DNA of 64,000 bases, taken from contig NZ_BMTS01000011.1 in assembly GCF_014649795.1 (NCBI RefSeq), positions 170,391 through 234,390 of the forward strand, written 5' to 3'. The notes beneath the pieces are model-generated. The model ran no database searches and was not told where the DNA came from. It was given only the letters and a program-made list of their open reading frames with translations. Shown here piece after piece: positions 24,762 through 32,063 of the stretch; position 1 is the first letter of the stretch; the number at the start of each line of letters is the position of its first letter. The position numbers were made by a program, and so were the translations under genes. The DNA is from Streptomyces melanogenes (GTDB lineage: Bacteria; Actinomycetota; Actinomycetes; Streptomycetales; Streptomycetaceae).

Positions 24762-26144
24762 CTACTCCAGCCCCGCCAGCCTCAGCAGCAGCCCCTTCAC
24801 CTCGGTGGCCTCCACCGCGTCGCCCACCGCATCCGGAGCCGAGCACAGCAGCAGGGGCCCGTCCTGCGGGTCGTCGGGGAGCCGTCCGTGGCTGCCCCGG
24901 ACCGGCGACGGGTCCAGCGGCACGACCGCCATCCGGTAGCGCATCCCCAGCTTCTTGCGCGCCAGCGCCTTCGCGGCCTTGACCTTCACATACGGGTCGA
25001 GCGGGTCCATGAACAGCTCGACCGGGTCGTAGCCGGGCTTGCGGTGGATCTCGACGAGCTGGGCGAAGTCGGGGGCGCGGTCGTCGTCGAGCCAGTAGTA
25101 GTACGTGAACCAGGCGTCCGGCTCCGCGACCGCGACCAGTTCGCCCGAGCGCGGGTGGTCTAGGCCGAAGCTCTTCTTGCCCTCGTCGTCGAGGAGTTGG
25201 TCGATGCCCGCCAGGTCCGCGAGGGCCTCGCGGGTGGCGTCCAGGTCCTCGGGCCTGCGCACATAGATGTGCGCGAGCTGGTGGTCGGCCACCGCGAAGG
25301 CGCGGGACGCCATCGGGTCCAGGTACTCCATGCCGTCCTGGGTGTGGACTTCGAGCAGCCCGGCGCGGCGCAGCGCGCGGTTGATGTCCACGGGCCGGCT
25401 GACGCGCGTGATGCCGTACTCCGACAGGGCCACCACCGTGCGGCCCGCCGCCTGGGCGTCGTCGAGCAGCGGCGCCATGGCCGCGTCCAGGTCTGCGGCC
25501 GCCCGGTAGGAGCGCGGGTCGTCGGGCCCGAACCGCTGCAGGTCGTAGTCCAGGTGCGGCAGGTAGCACAGCGCCAGGTCGGGAGCGCGGGTCGCCAGGA
25601 TGTGCCGGGTGGCGTCGATGATCCACTGGGAGGAGACGATGTTCGCGCCGGGTCCCCAGAAGGTGAAGAGGGGGAACGTGCCGAACTTGTCGTGGAGTTC
25701 GTCGTGGAGCGCCGGGGGCCGGGTGTAGCAGTCGGGCTCCTTGCGGCCGTCGGCGTAGTAGACCGGACGCGGGGTGACCGTGATGTCGGTGTCCGCGCCC
25801 ATCGCGTACCACCAGCAGATGTTCGCGACCGTGTAGCCCGGGTGGGCGCGGCGGGCCGCGTCCCACAGCTTGTCGCCCTCGACCAGGCCGTTGTGCTGGC
25901 GCCACAGGAGGACTTCGCCGAGGTCGCGGAAGTACCAGCCGTTGCCGACGATGCCGTGCTCGGCGGGGAGCGCGCCGGTCAGGAACGTGGACTGGGCGGC
26001 GCAGGTCACGGCCGGGAGCACCGTGCCCAGCCGCGCCTTGGAACCGGAGCCCGCGAGCGCCTTGAGGCGCGGCATGTGCTCGAGCAGCTTGGGGGTCAGC
26101 CCGACGACGTCCAGGACGAGGAGCGGGGTGGGGGCGTCGGTCAT
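24762..26144 (-). CDS. eboF: Type I phosphodiesterase/nucleotide pyrophosphatase-like (EboF-like)
   Basis: Alkaline-phosphatase-fold hydrolase of 460 residues. The metal site is started by LLVLDVVGLTP. The predicted nucleophile Thr is in LPAVTCAAQSTFLTG, followed by PAEHGIVGN, as in nucleotide pyrophosphatases. Further metal ligands are likely in LPHLDYDLQRFG, ALSEYGI and DHQLAH. It is the last gene of the operon; its ATG overlaps the eboE stop (ATGA). In ebo clusters a gene of this family accompanies eboE. The substrate is unknown, presumably a phosphorylated or prenyl-linked intermediate handled by the pathway. The C-terminal 80 residues are less conserved-looking. Confidence 0.8.
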   Translation of the reverse strand: MTDAPTPLLVLDVVGLTPKLLEHMPRLKALAGSGSKARLGTVLPAVTCAAQSTFLTGALPAEHGIVGNGWYFRDLGEVLLWRQHNGLVEGDKLWDAARRAHPGYTVANICWWYAMGADTDITVTPRPVYYADGRKEPDCYTRPPALHDELHDKFGTFPLFTFWGPGANIVSSQWIIDATRHILATRAPDLALCYLPHLDYDLQRFGPDDPRSYRAAADLDAAMAPLLDDAQAAGRTVVALSEYGITRVSRPVDINRALRRAGLLEVHTQDGMEYLDPMASRAFAVADHQLAHIYVRRPEDLDATREALADLAGIDQLLDDEGKKSFGLDHPRSGELVAVAEPDAWFTYYYWLDDDRAPDFAQLVEIHRKPGYDPVELFMDPLDPYVKVKAAKALARKKLGMRYRMAVVPLDPSPVRGSHGRLPDDPQDGPLLLCSAPDAVGDAVEATEVKGLLLRLAGLE

Positions 26145-27310
26145 GGCAGTTCCTTGAGGCCGAGGTCGGTCAACAGGTCCCGGGCGAGGGTGAGTTCGGC
26201 GGCGATGCCGTCGGCGAGCTGGTCCCGGTCGCGCGGGCGCAGCTCGGCGGGCAGGGCCTGCCAGGTGTACGTCTCGACCTCCAGGTGGCGGGTGTGCGCG
26301 ACCGGGCCGCCGACCAGGCCCGCCAGGGCCTCGCGCAGCACGGGCAGCGTGGAGGTCAGCGGCGCTACCGGCCGCGCGTGCAGCGGTACGTGGAAGTGCG
26401 CGCGCCAGGGCGCGGTGTCCGGCAGGGCCTGACCCGCCAGGGCCTCGTCGAGGTCGTCGGTGCCGAGGAGCCCGGCGCCGCTCCTGGTGCGGGTCTGGTG
26501 CAGGAAGCGCGGCTCGGCGAACTCGGCGAGCGCGGCACGGACTTCGGGCCGGTCCGGCTGCTCGGCGTGCAGCGCGGCCGAGAGCTGGACCTTGGGGATC
26601 GCGACCCCGGCGGCGTGCAGCGCGTCGATCGCCGTCGACGGGTCCTCGAAGGAGGTGGCCAGATGGCAGGTGTCGACGCAGATGCCGATGCGCGGCGAGC
26701 CGATCGCGGTGAGCGGGGCGATGGCGTCGGCGGTGGTCTCGACCGTGCAGCCGGGCTCCGGCTCCAGGCCGATCCGGATCGACTTCCCGGTCTCCTCCTC
26801 CAGCGCGTCCAGGCGCCCCGCCAGCGCGCGCAGCGCGGCATGCGCCGTCTGCTGCGCCGCCGCGTCGAAGCCGGTGCGCCAGGCGAGCGGCAGGGTGGAG
26901 ATGGTGCCCTCGGTGACGTCGTCGGGGAGCAGCGCGGTGAGCAGCCGGGCCAGGTCGGCGGTGTGCTCCAGGCGTTCCGGATCGGTCCAGTCCGGCTTGT
27001 AGACACGGTACTTGACCTCCTCGGCGCCGAAGCCGTCGTACGGGAAGCCGTTGAGGGTGACGACCTCCAGACCGCGTCCGTCGAGCTCGGCGCGCAGCCC
27101 GCGCAGCGCGGCCGGGTCGGCGCTCAGCTCCTCGGCCGCGCCCCGGGCCAGCCACAGGCCGATGCCGAGCCGGTCGGTGCCCAGGCGCCGGCGCACCGGC
27201 TCGCAGTGGTCGCGGAGCTGGGCGAGGACGCCGTCGAGGGTCTCGGCGGGGTGGACGTTGGTGCAGTACGCGAGGTGGACCGTGGAGCCGTCGGGGTGGC
27301 GCAGTCGCAT
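26141..27310 (-). CDS. eboE: EboE-type TIM-barrel protein (metabolite traffic protein)
   Basis: Protein of 389 residues with a xylose-isomerase-like TIM barrel. It opens HLAYCTNVHPAETLDGVLAQL and continues with LEVVTLNGFPYDGF, GLEPEPGC, GICVDTCHLATSFEDP and WRAHFHVPLHARPV. Glu, Asp and His residues in these strands form a likely metal site. The N-terminal YCTNVHP motif is what I associate with EboE. EboE is part of the ebo gene set, linked in cyanobacteria to moving scytonemin precursors to the periplasm; its reaction is unknown. It starts 4 bases after the TatD-like stop and is coupled to eboF. Confidence 0.83.
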   Translation of the reverse strand: MRLRHPDGSTVHLAYCTNVHPAETLDGVLAQLRDHCEPVRRRLGTDRLGIGLWLARGAAEELSADPAALRGLRAELDGRGLEVVTLNGFPYDGFGAEEVKYRVYKPDWTDPERLEHTADLARLLTALLPDDVTEGTISTLPLAWRTGFDAAAQQTAHAALRALAGRLDALEEETGKSIRIGLEPEPGCTVETTADAIAPLTAIGSPRIGICVDTCHLATSFEDPSTAIDALHAAGVAIPKVQLSAALHAEQPDRPEVRAALAEFAEPRFLHQTRTRSGAGLLGTDDLDEALAGQALPDTAPWRAHFHVPLHARPVAPLTSTLPVLREALAGLVGGPVAHTRHLEVETYTWQALPAELRPRDRDQLADGIAAELTLARDLLTDLGLKELP

Positions 27311-27314
27311 GGGC

Positions 27315-28163
27315 TCACTCGCCGCCGCGGAGGATGGAGTTGCCCTCGTGCAGGGCCTCCGGGGCGGTCGGGTCGAGGTCGAGGCGGCCGCTCAGCCCGT
27401 AGAAGGCGACCGGGTTGCGCCACAGCACCAGGTCCACCGCGTCCTCGTCGAACCCGGCCTTCAGCATCGCGTCGGCGACCTTGCGGGTCTTCAGCGGATC
27501 GCTCTTGCCCCAGTCCGCGGCCGAGTTGACCAGCACCTTCTCCGGGCCGTACTCGTCGAGGATGGCGACCATCCGGTCCTCGTCCATCTTGGTGTCCGGG
27601 TAGACCGAGAAGCCGAGCCAGGCGCCGCTGTCCTTGGCCTCGCGCACCGTCGTCTCGTTGAGGTGGTCGAGCAGCACCCGGTCGGTGGCGAGCGCCGACT
27701 CCCGTACGACGTCGATCGTGCGGCGCAGACCGGTGAGCTTGTCGCGGTGCGGGGTGTGGACCATCGCGGGCAGGCCGTGCTCGGCGGCGAGCTGGAGCTG
27801 GACGGCGAGCGCGTGGTCCTCGGCGGGCGTCATCGAGTCGTAGCCGATCTCGCCGACCGCCACCACGCCGTCCTTGACCAGATAGCGCGGCAGGTCGTCG
27901 AGGACGGGCGTGCAGCGCGGGTCGTTCGCCTCCTTGGGGTTGAGGGCGATCGTGCAGTGGTGGGCTATGCCGTACTGCGCGGCCCGGAACGGCTCCCAGC
28001 CGAGGAGCGCGTCGAAGTAGTCGAAGAAGCTGGCGGGCGAGGTGCGCGGCTGGCCCAGCCAGAACGCGGGCTCGACGACCGCCCGCACGCCCGCCGCGTA
28101 CATGGCCTCGTAGTCGTCGGTGGTGCGGGACGTCATGTGGATGTGCGGGTCGAAGATGCGCAT
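27315..28163 (-). CDS. eboB: TatD-family metal hydrolase (EboB-like)
   Basis: Amidohydrolase-fold protein of 282 residues. The metal-binding HIH comes at once (MRIFDPHIHMTSRT), followed by GEIGYD (bridging Glu), MVHTPHRDK (His), LLDHLNE (His) and VNSAADWGKSDP (Asp). All TatD metal ligands are therefore present. The length is normal. The start ATG lies 2 bases beyond the EboA stop, so the two are co-translated. In ebo clusters a TatD-like hydrolase is invariant. The substrate is unknown; classic TatD enzymes are nucleases, but members of this branch may act on small molecules. Confidence 0.83.
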   Translation of the reverse strand: MRIFDPHIHMTSRTTDDYEAMYAAGVRAVVEPAFWLGQPRTSPASFFDYFDALLGWEPFRAAQYGIAHHCTIALNPKEANDPRCTPVLDDLPRYLVKDGVVAVGEIGYDSMTPAEDHALAVQLQLAAEHGLPAMVHTPHRDKLTGLRRTIDVVRESALATDRVLLDHLNETTVREAKDSGAWLGFSVYPDTKMDEDRMVAILDEYGPEKVLVNSAADWGKSDPLKTRKVADAMLKAGFDEDAVDLVLWRNPVAFYGLSGRLDLDPTAPEALHEGNSILRGGE

Positions 28164-28165
28164 GG

Positions 28166-28774
28166 TCAGGACTCCTCGGCCCCGGTGAGGGCCAGTACGC
28201 GGTGCAGGTCGTCGGGGACGGGGCGGGCGGCGGCGGTACGTTCCTTCGCGTAGTCGCCGAGCATCCGGGCGAGTTCGGCGTCGCCGTGGGCGCGCTCCCG
28301 CAAGGAGGCGACGGCGTCCACGGACACGCCGGTGAACAGGCACTTCAGTACGGCGTGCCGCCAGGCGTGCGGGTCCAGGTGGGCCGCGGCGTAGGGGCCG
28401 ACGGCCGCCGCCACCAGGCGGGTGTCGTTGGCGCGCAGCGCGTCCTCGACGAGCGGCACCCCGGCCGCCGCGTCGAGGCCGAGGTCCGGCAGCGCGAGCA
28501 GGACGGCGCGGCGCTCGGCCGCCGTGCCCTGCTGGTAGATCCGGGTCGCGGTGGGCGCGTCCACGCGGGCGGTGCGCAGCAGCAGGACGCGTGCCTCGTC
28601 CACGGCGTCGGCGCCGAGGTGGCGGCCCGCCGAGGCGAACCGCAGCTCCCAGGGCGCGGTGCCGTATCCGGTGACCGGGCGCTCGGCGGTGTGCGCCGCC
28701 TCGGCGAGCGCCTCGTCGAGCCAGGCACGGGCGGCGCCGCCCAAGCGGGCGTCGAGTTCCGCACGAGGTATCAC
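28166..28774 (-). CDS. eboA: EboA-domain protein
   Basis: Helical protein of 202 residues, with GTG at 28774 three bases after the upstream stop. It shows EboA-like features: RTARVDAPTATRIYQQGTAAERRAVLLALPDL, DALRANDTRLVAAAVGPYAA and the conserved WRHAVLKCLFTGVSVDAVASL. EboA domains have no known enzymatic activity and look like alpha-solenoid scaffolds. The gene sits between the TIM-barrel and TatD-like genes within the operon. An open frame continues about 97 codons upstream but overlaps the neighbouring gene and is not supported. Confidence 0.8.
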   Translation of the reverse strand: MIPRAELDARLGGAARAWLDEALAEAAHTAERPVTGYGTAPWELRFASAGRHLGADAVDEARVLLLRTARVDAPTATRIYQQGTAAERRAVLLALPDLGLDAAAGVPLVEDALRANDTRLVAAAVGPYAAAHLDPHAWRHAVLKCLFTGVSVDAVASLRERAHGDAELARMLGDYAKERTAAARPVPDDLHRVLALTGAEES

Positions 28775-28776
28775 GG

Positions 28777-29658
28777 CTAGGCTCCCTTCAGGGCCGAGGC
28801 GGCACCCGCGGTCAGCGGGCGCAGGAACTCCATGGAGCGGCGGGCCTGTTCGGGTCCCGCGTGCGAGTGGCGGGGCAGCTCGACGACGGTCAGGCCGCGG
28901 TAGCCGGTGGCGGCCAGCGCCTCCAGGACGGGCGGGAAGTCGATCTCGCCGTCCCCGAACGGCAGGTGCTCGTGCACCCCGCGCCGCATGTCCTCGATCT
29001 GGACGTGCCGCAGCCAGGGCGCGGCGGCGCGCACGCACTCCGCGGGCGACTGCGGCTCCAGGCACTGGCAGTGCCCGATGTCGAGGGTCAGCCCCAGCGG
29101 TTCCGGGTCGCCCAACTGCTCGCGCAGCCGGTGGAAGTCGGCGAGGGTGGCGAGGAGGTGGCCGGGCTCGGGCTCGATCGCGAGCGGCACACCGGCGTCC
29201 GCGGCCGCGTCCACGACCGGGGCGAGGGCCTCCCCCAGCAGCTTCCAGGCGGTGTCCTCGTCGGTGCCGTCGGGCGTGATGCCGCTGAAGCAGTGCACGG
29301 CGTGCGCGCCGAGGTCGGCGGCGACGCGGACGGCCGTGACGAGCAGGTCGGTGCGGCGGGCGCGGGCGTCGGGGTCCGGGTCGAGGAGGGACGGGCCGTG
29401 CTTGCGCCTGGGGTCCAGTACGTACCGGGCGCCCGTCTCGACCGTCACGCCGAGGCCGAGCTCGCCGAGCCGCCGGGCCACGCGGCGGGTGCGGGCGGGG
29501 AGTTCGGGGGCGAGCGGGTCGAGGTGCATGTGGTCGAGGGTCAGCCCCACGCCCTCGTAGCCGAGGTCCGCGAGGAGGCCCAGGGCGTCGTCGAGGCGGA
29601 GGTCGGTGAGGCCGTTGGTGCCGTAGCCGAGGCGGATGCGGGGGTCTTGGGTGCTCAT
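28777..29658 (-). CDS. Sugar-phosphate isomerase/epimerase-like TIM barrel
   Basis: Xylose-isomerase-like TIM-barrel protein of 293 residues. Motifs: RLGYGTNGLTDLRLDDAL, YEGVGLTLDH, LAIEPEPGH (catalytic Glu), GLTLDIGHC (Asp/His metal ligands), HVQIEDM and FGDGEIDFPPVL. These are the usual metal-binding positions of AP-endonuclease-2/IolE-like proteins. It is coupled to eboC upstream (ATGA) and to eboA downstream. It is a second TIM barrel, distinct from EboE. It probably isomerises or epimerises a cyclitol- or sugar-like intermediate made with the inositol-phosphate-synthase-like enzyme; this is inference. Confidence 0.8.
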   Translation of the reverse strand: MSTQDPRIRLGYGTNGLTDLRLDDALGLLADLGYEGVGLTLDHMHLDPLAPELPARTRRVARRLGELGLGVTVETGARYVLDPRRKHGPSLLDPDPDARARRTDLLVTAVRVAADLGAHAVHCFSGITPDGTDEDTAWKLLGEALAPVVDAAADAGVPLAIEPEPGHLLATLADFHRLREQLGDPEPLGLTLDIGHCQCLEPQSPAECVRAAAPWLRHVQIEDMRRGVHEHLPFGDGEIDFPPVLEALAATGYRGLTVVELPRHSHAGPEQARRSMEFLRPLTAGAASALKGA

Positions 29659-30674
29659 GTGGGGCTCACTTTGCGTGCGAGCTTGCGGGCTACGGGGATG
29701 AGGGTGGTGAGGGCTGCGGCGGTGCGGAGGCTTCCCGACCTTGCCGCCAGCGCCGCCTGGAGCGGGATCATGGCCTTGATGCCGCCGCCGACGGCCCGTT
29801 GGGTCAGTGGGGGTGAGGGGTTGAGGGTGGCGTGGAGGTAGGGCTTGGCGGCGGTGGCCACGTAGACGGCGGCGAGTCCTGCTCGGGCCAAGTCGCTTGG
29901 AGCTGCTGGGGCTCCGCCCCAGACCCGTGTTCGGCTGCGGGCCGTGGGTGGGTTGTGCCCACCCGTTCCTCCCCCAGTGTCCGAAGGACCTGGGGGGACC
30001 CCCAGCGGAACGCCTGCCAACAACGGGAGGGAGTGGTCGGTGACGGCGTGCGGCAACGGGGTGCGGGCGGCGGTCAGTGCGCCCAGGAGCGTGGTCACGC
30101 CCAGGGCCGCCAGTGGGGCGCCCGCCGCTCCCCCCTGTGTCTCGTTTCGGGACACCGTTGTCACCGCGTATGTGTGGGCGCCCAGGGCCGTTGCCGGGAG
30201 CAGGGGGGGCTTTGTCAGCCTGCCTGTTGTGGCCGTGGCGCCCAGGAGGAGGTCCAGGGAGCGGGCCGTGGCCATTGCCGCCGGGCCCGCCGGCGTGTGC
30301 TTCAGGCGCAGGTCGTACGCCCACACCGTGCCCGCGAGCGCCGTCGCCACCAGGCCCGCCGGGCGGCCGGCGCGGTAGGCCAGTGCCAGGCCCGCGCCGG
30401 TGAGTCCGGCCGCCGCCGCCAGGGCCGCGGCCGGTTTGACGCGGCCGGACGGGATCGGGCGGTGCGGGCGGTCGACGGCGTCCTCGTCGCGGTCCGCCCA
30501 GTCGTTCAGGGCCATCCCCGCCTCGTACAGGCAGAGGGAGGCGCCCACGGCGAGCGCGGTGCGCCGGTTGGGGCGCAGCCCGGCGGCCGCCGCCCCCGCG
30601 AGGGCGTCGCCGGGAACGGTGAACAGGGCCGAGACGCGCAGGAGTTCGGCCCAGTCGCGCAGCACCGGCTTCAC
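29655..30674 (-). CDS. eboC: UbiA-like prenyltransferase (EboC-like), carrying a repeat insertion
   Basis: Integral membrane protein of 339 residues with about seven hydrophobic segments. The first aspartate motif NDWADRDEDAVDR binds Mg-diphosphate in UbiA enzymes; the second region (VWAYDLRLKHTPAGP) contains Asp and Lys. EboC proteins are UbiA-like members of ebo clusters. The stretch at about residues 227-256 is hydrophilic, Gly/Pro-rich and encoded by a three-hairpin intergenic-type repeat (29906-29996), so the loop appears to have gained an in-frame insertion. Start and stop both overlap neighbours by 4 bases. Prenyl donor and acceptor are unknown. Confidence 0.82.
   Translation of the reverse strand: MKPVLRDWAELLRVSALFTVPGDALAGAAAAGLRPNRRTALAVGASLCLYEAGMALNDWADRDEDAVDRPHRPIPSGRVKPAAALAAAAGLTGAGLALAYRAGRPAGLVATALAGTVWAYDLRLKHTPAGPAAMATARSLDLLLGATATTGRLTKPPLLPATALGAHTYAVTTVSRNETQGGAAGAPLAALGVTTLLGALTAARTPLPHAVTDHSLPLLAGVPLGVPPGPSDTGGGTGGHNPPTARSRTRVWGGAPAAPSDLARAGLAAVYVATAAKPYLHATLNPSPPLTQRAVGGGIKAMIPLQAALAARSGSLRTAAALTTLIPVARKLARKVSPT
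29906..29996. repeat. Three-hairpin dispersed repeat inside the eboC coding region
   Basis: Three consecutive inverted repeats lie within 91 bases: CTGGGGC/GCCCCAG (29906-29922), GGGTGGG/CCCACCC (29946-29964) and CCCCCAG/CTGGGGG (29971-29996). This layout is what I recall from intergenic repeats of many Streptomyces genomes. Here it is translated in frame. Confidence 0.65.
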
Positions 30675-31807
30675 CGGGCCTCCCGCAGCCGCTCGGCGAA
30701 CGACAGCAGGGCGCCGTACTGCTCGGCCAGCGCCGAGGAGCCGCCGTCCGGGTCCTTGAAGTAGAAGCCCAGCTCGGGGCGCGGGCCGGTCAGCCCGGCC
30801 TCGTGGGCGCGGGCGGTGAGGCGGGCCAGGTCGAGGACGAGCGGCGCGGCGAGCGCCGAGTCGCAGCCCTGCCAGATGGTCTGGAGCACCATCCGTGAGC
30901 CGAGGAAGCCCTCGAAGACGATGTGGTCCCAGGCGGTCTTCCAGTCGCCCAGCGCCGGGACGTCGTCGATGTGCACCTCACCCTCGGGCAGCGTGCCGAG
31001 GTTGTCCTCCAGGACGCGGTTCTTGCCCGCGTTCTTGGCCGCCGCGGCCGCCGGGTCGGCGAGCGACGCCCCGTCCCCGCCACCGAGCAGATTGCTGCCG
31101 GACCACGCCCGTACGGCCAGCGCGCGCTGGCGGAACATCGGGGCGAGCACCGCGCGGAGCAGGGTCTGGCCGGTCTTGCCGTCGCGGCCCGCGTACGGGA
31201 CGCCGGCCGCGTCGGCCGCCGCCTCCAGGTCCGGGTGGCGCAGACCGGTCGACGGGGTGAAGTTGACGTACGCGCACCCGGCGCGCAGGGCGGCCGCCGC
31301 GTACAGCGAGGAGGCGGGCAGCCGGGTGTCGCCGTCGGCGGGCGCGGGCTCGGTCGAGGAGACGTTGACGACGACGGTGCGGGCCACTCCCGTACGGCGG
31401 GCGAAGTCGGTGATGTCGGCCGCGAAGGCGGCGATCAGCTCCTCGTCGTCGCGGGTGTCGCCGGGCAGCGGGCCGCCCATGCGCATCTCCTCGTCGGCGG
31501 CGGCGAGTTCGGCGCGCACGGCGGCGGGCAGCCCGTGCGGGAGCACTCCCCCGGCGGCGAGCTCCTCGGCCCGCTTGGGCAGCGGGCTGCTGGCGACGTC
31601 GTGGCCGCCGAAGACGAAGGACGACAGGTCGGGAAGTCCGGTCCCGGCGAAGTCGGGGGTCTCGGTGACCATGCCGGTGGCGGGCTGGAGCCCGGCGGCG
31701 ACGGCGGCGCAGCCGGCGACCGCCGTGGTGGCGACGGAGCCGCGGGCTCCGATGAACCAGACCCCCGTCCGGGGGCCTTGGTCGCGGGTATCTGCGTAAG
31801 GGGACAC
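30671..31807 (-). CDS. Inositol-3-phosphate-synthase family protein
   Basis: NAD-dependent protein of 378 residues and first gene of the seven-gene operon. The Rossmann motif is VWFIGARGSVATTAVAG. Family motifs include YVNFTPSTGLRHPDLEAAA, GRDGKTGQTLLRAVLAPMF, WSGSNLLGGGDG, KNRVLEDNLG and HIDDVPALGDWKTAWDHIVFEGFLG. The enzyme would cyclise a sugar phosphate by NAD-dependent oxidation and aldol closure. It may fill the slot taken by the dehydroquinate-synthase-like EboD in cyanobacteria, since both make carbocycles from sugar phosphates with NAD; that is inference. The GTG at 31807 follows AGGAGG by 7 bases. It overlaps eboC by 4 bases. Confidence 0.85.
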   Translation of the reverse strand: MSPYADTRDQGPRTGVWFIGARGSVATTAVAGCAAVAAGLQPATGMVTETPDFAGTGLPDLSSFVFGGHDVASSPLPKRAEELAAGGVLPHGLPAAVRAELAAADEEMRMGGPLPGDTRDDEELIAAFAADITDFARRTGVARTVVVNVSSTEPAPADGDTRLPASSLYAAAALRAGCAYVNFTPSTGLRHPDLEAAADAAGVPYAGRDGKTGQTLLRAVLAPMFRQRALAVRAWSGSNLLGGGDGASLADPAAAAAKNAGKNRVLEDNLGTLPEGEVHIDDVPALGDWKTAWDHIVFEGFLGSRMVLQTIWQGCDSALAAPLVLDLARLTARAHEAGLTGPRPELGFYFKDPDGGSSALAEQYGALLSFAERLREAR

Positions 31808-31953
31808 GGACAGCCTCCTGGTTACGTCAGCGCGTTGAAGCCTTTCCAACCTGACGGAAGTGGCGGCTGGTTGGGCAGCTGTTCGAACGTATCGATGATC
31901 CGCCGGTCGGCGGACCGGTGCGGGTGTGCCGCAGTTGCACGGGCCAACGGGCG

Positions 31954-31990
31954 GAGTGCTGGCGCGGGCGTCGGGCCCGCGCCAGCACTC
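31954..31990 (-). terminator. Terminator after the StrR-like gene
   Basis: Perfect 16-base inverted repeat (arms 31954-31969 and 31975-31990) with a 5-base loop. It separates the StrR-like gene from the ebo operon promoter, suggesting independent transcription. Confidence 0.8.
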
Positions 31991-32063
31991 CTGCCGCGTC
32001 GCTCTTCACTTGTGCGCGGTGTTCAGCGCTCACCGGCGCTGTCACGGCCGGCGCCCGGCCGGT

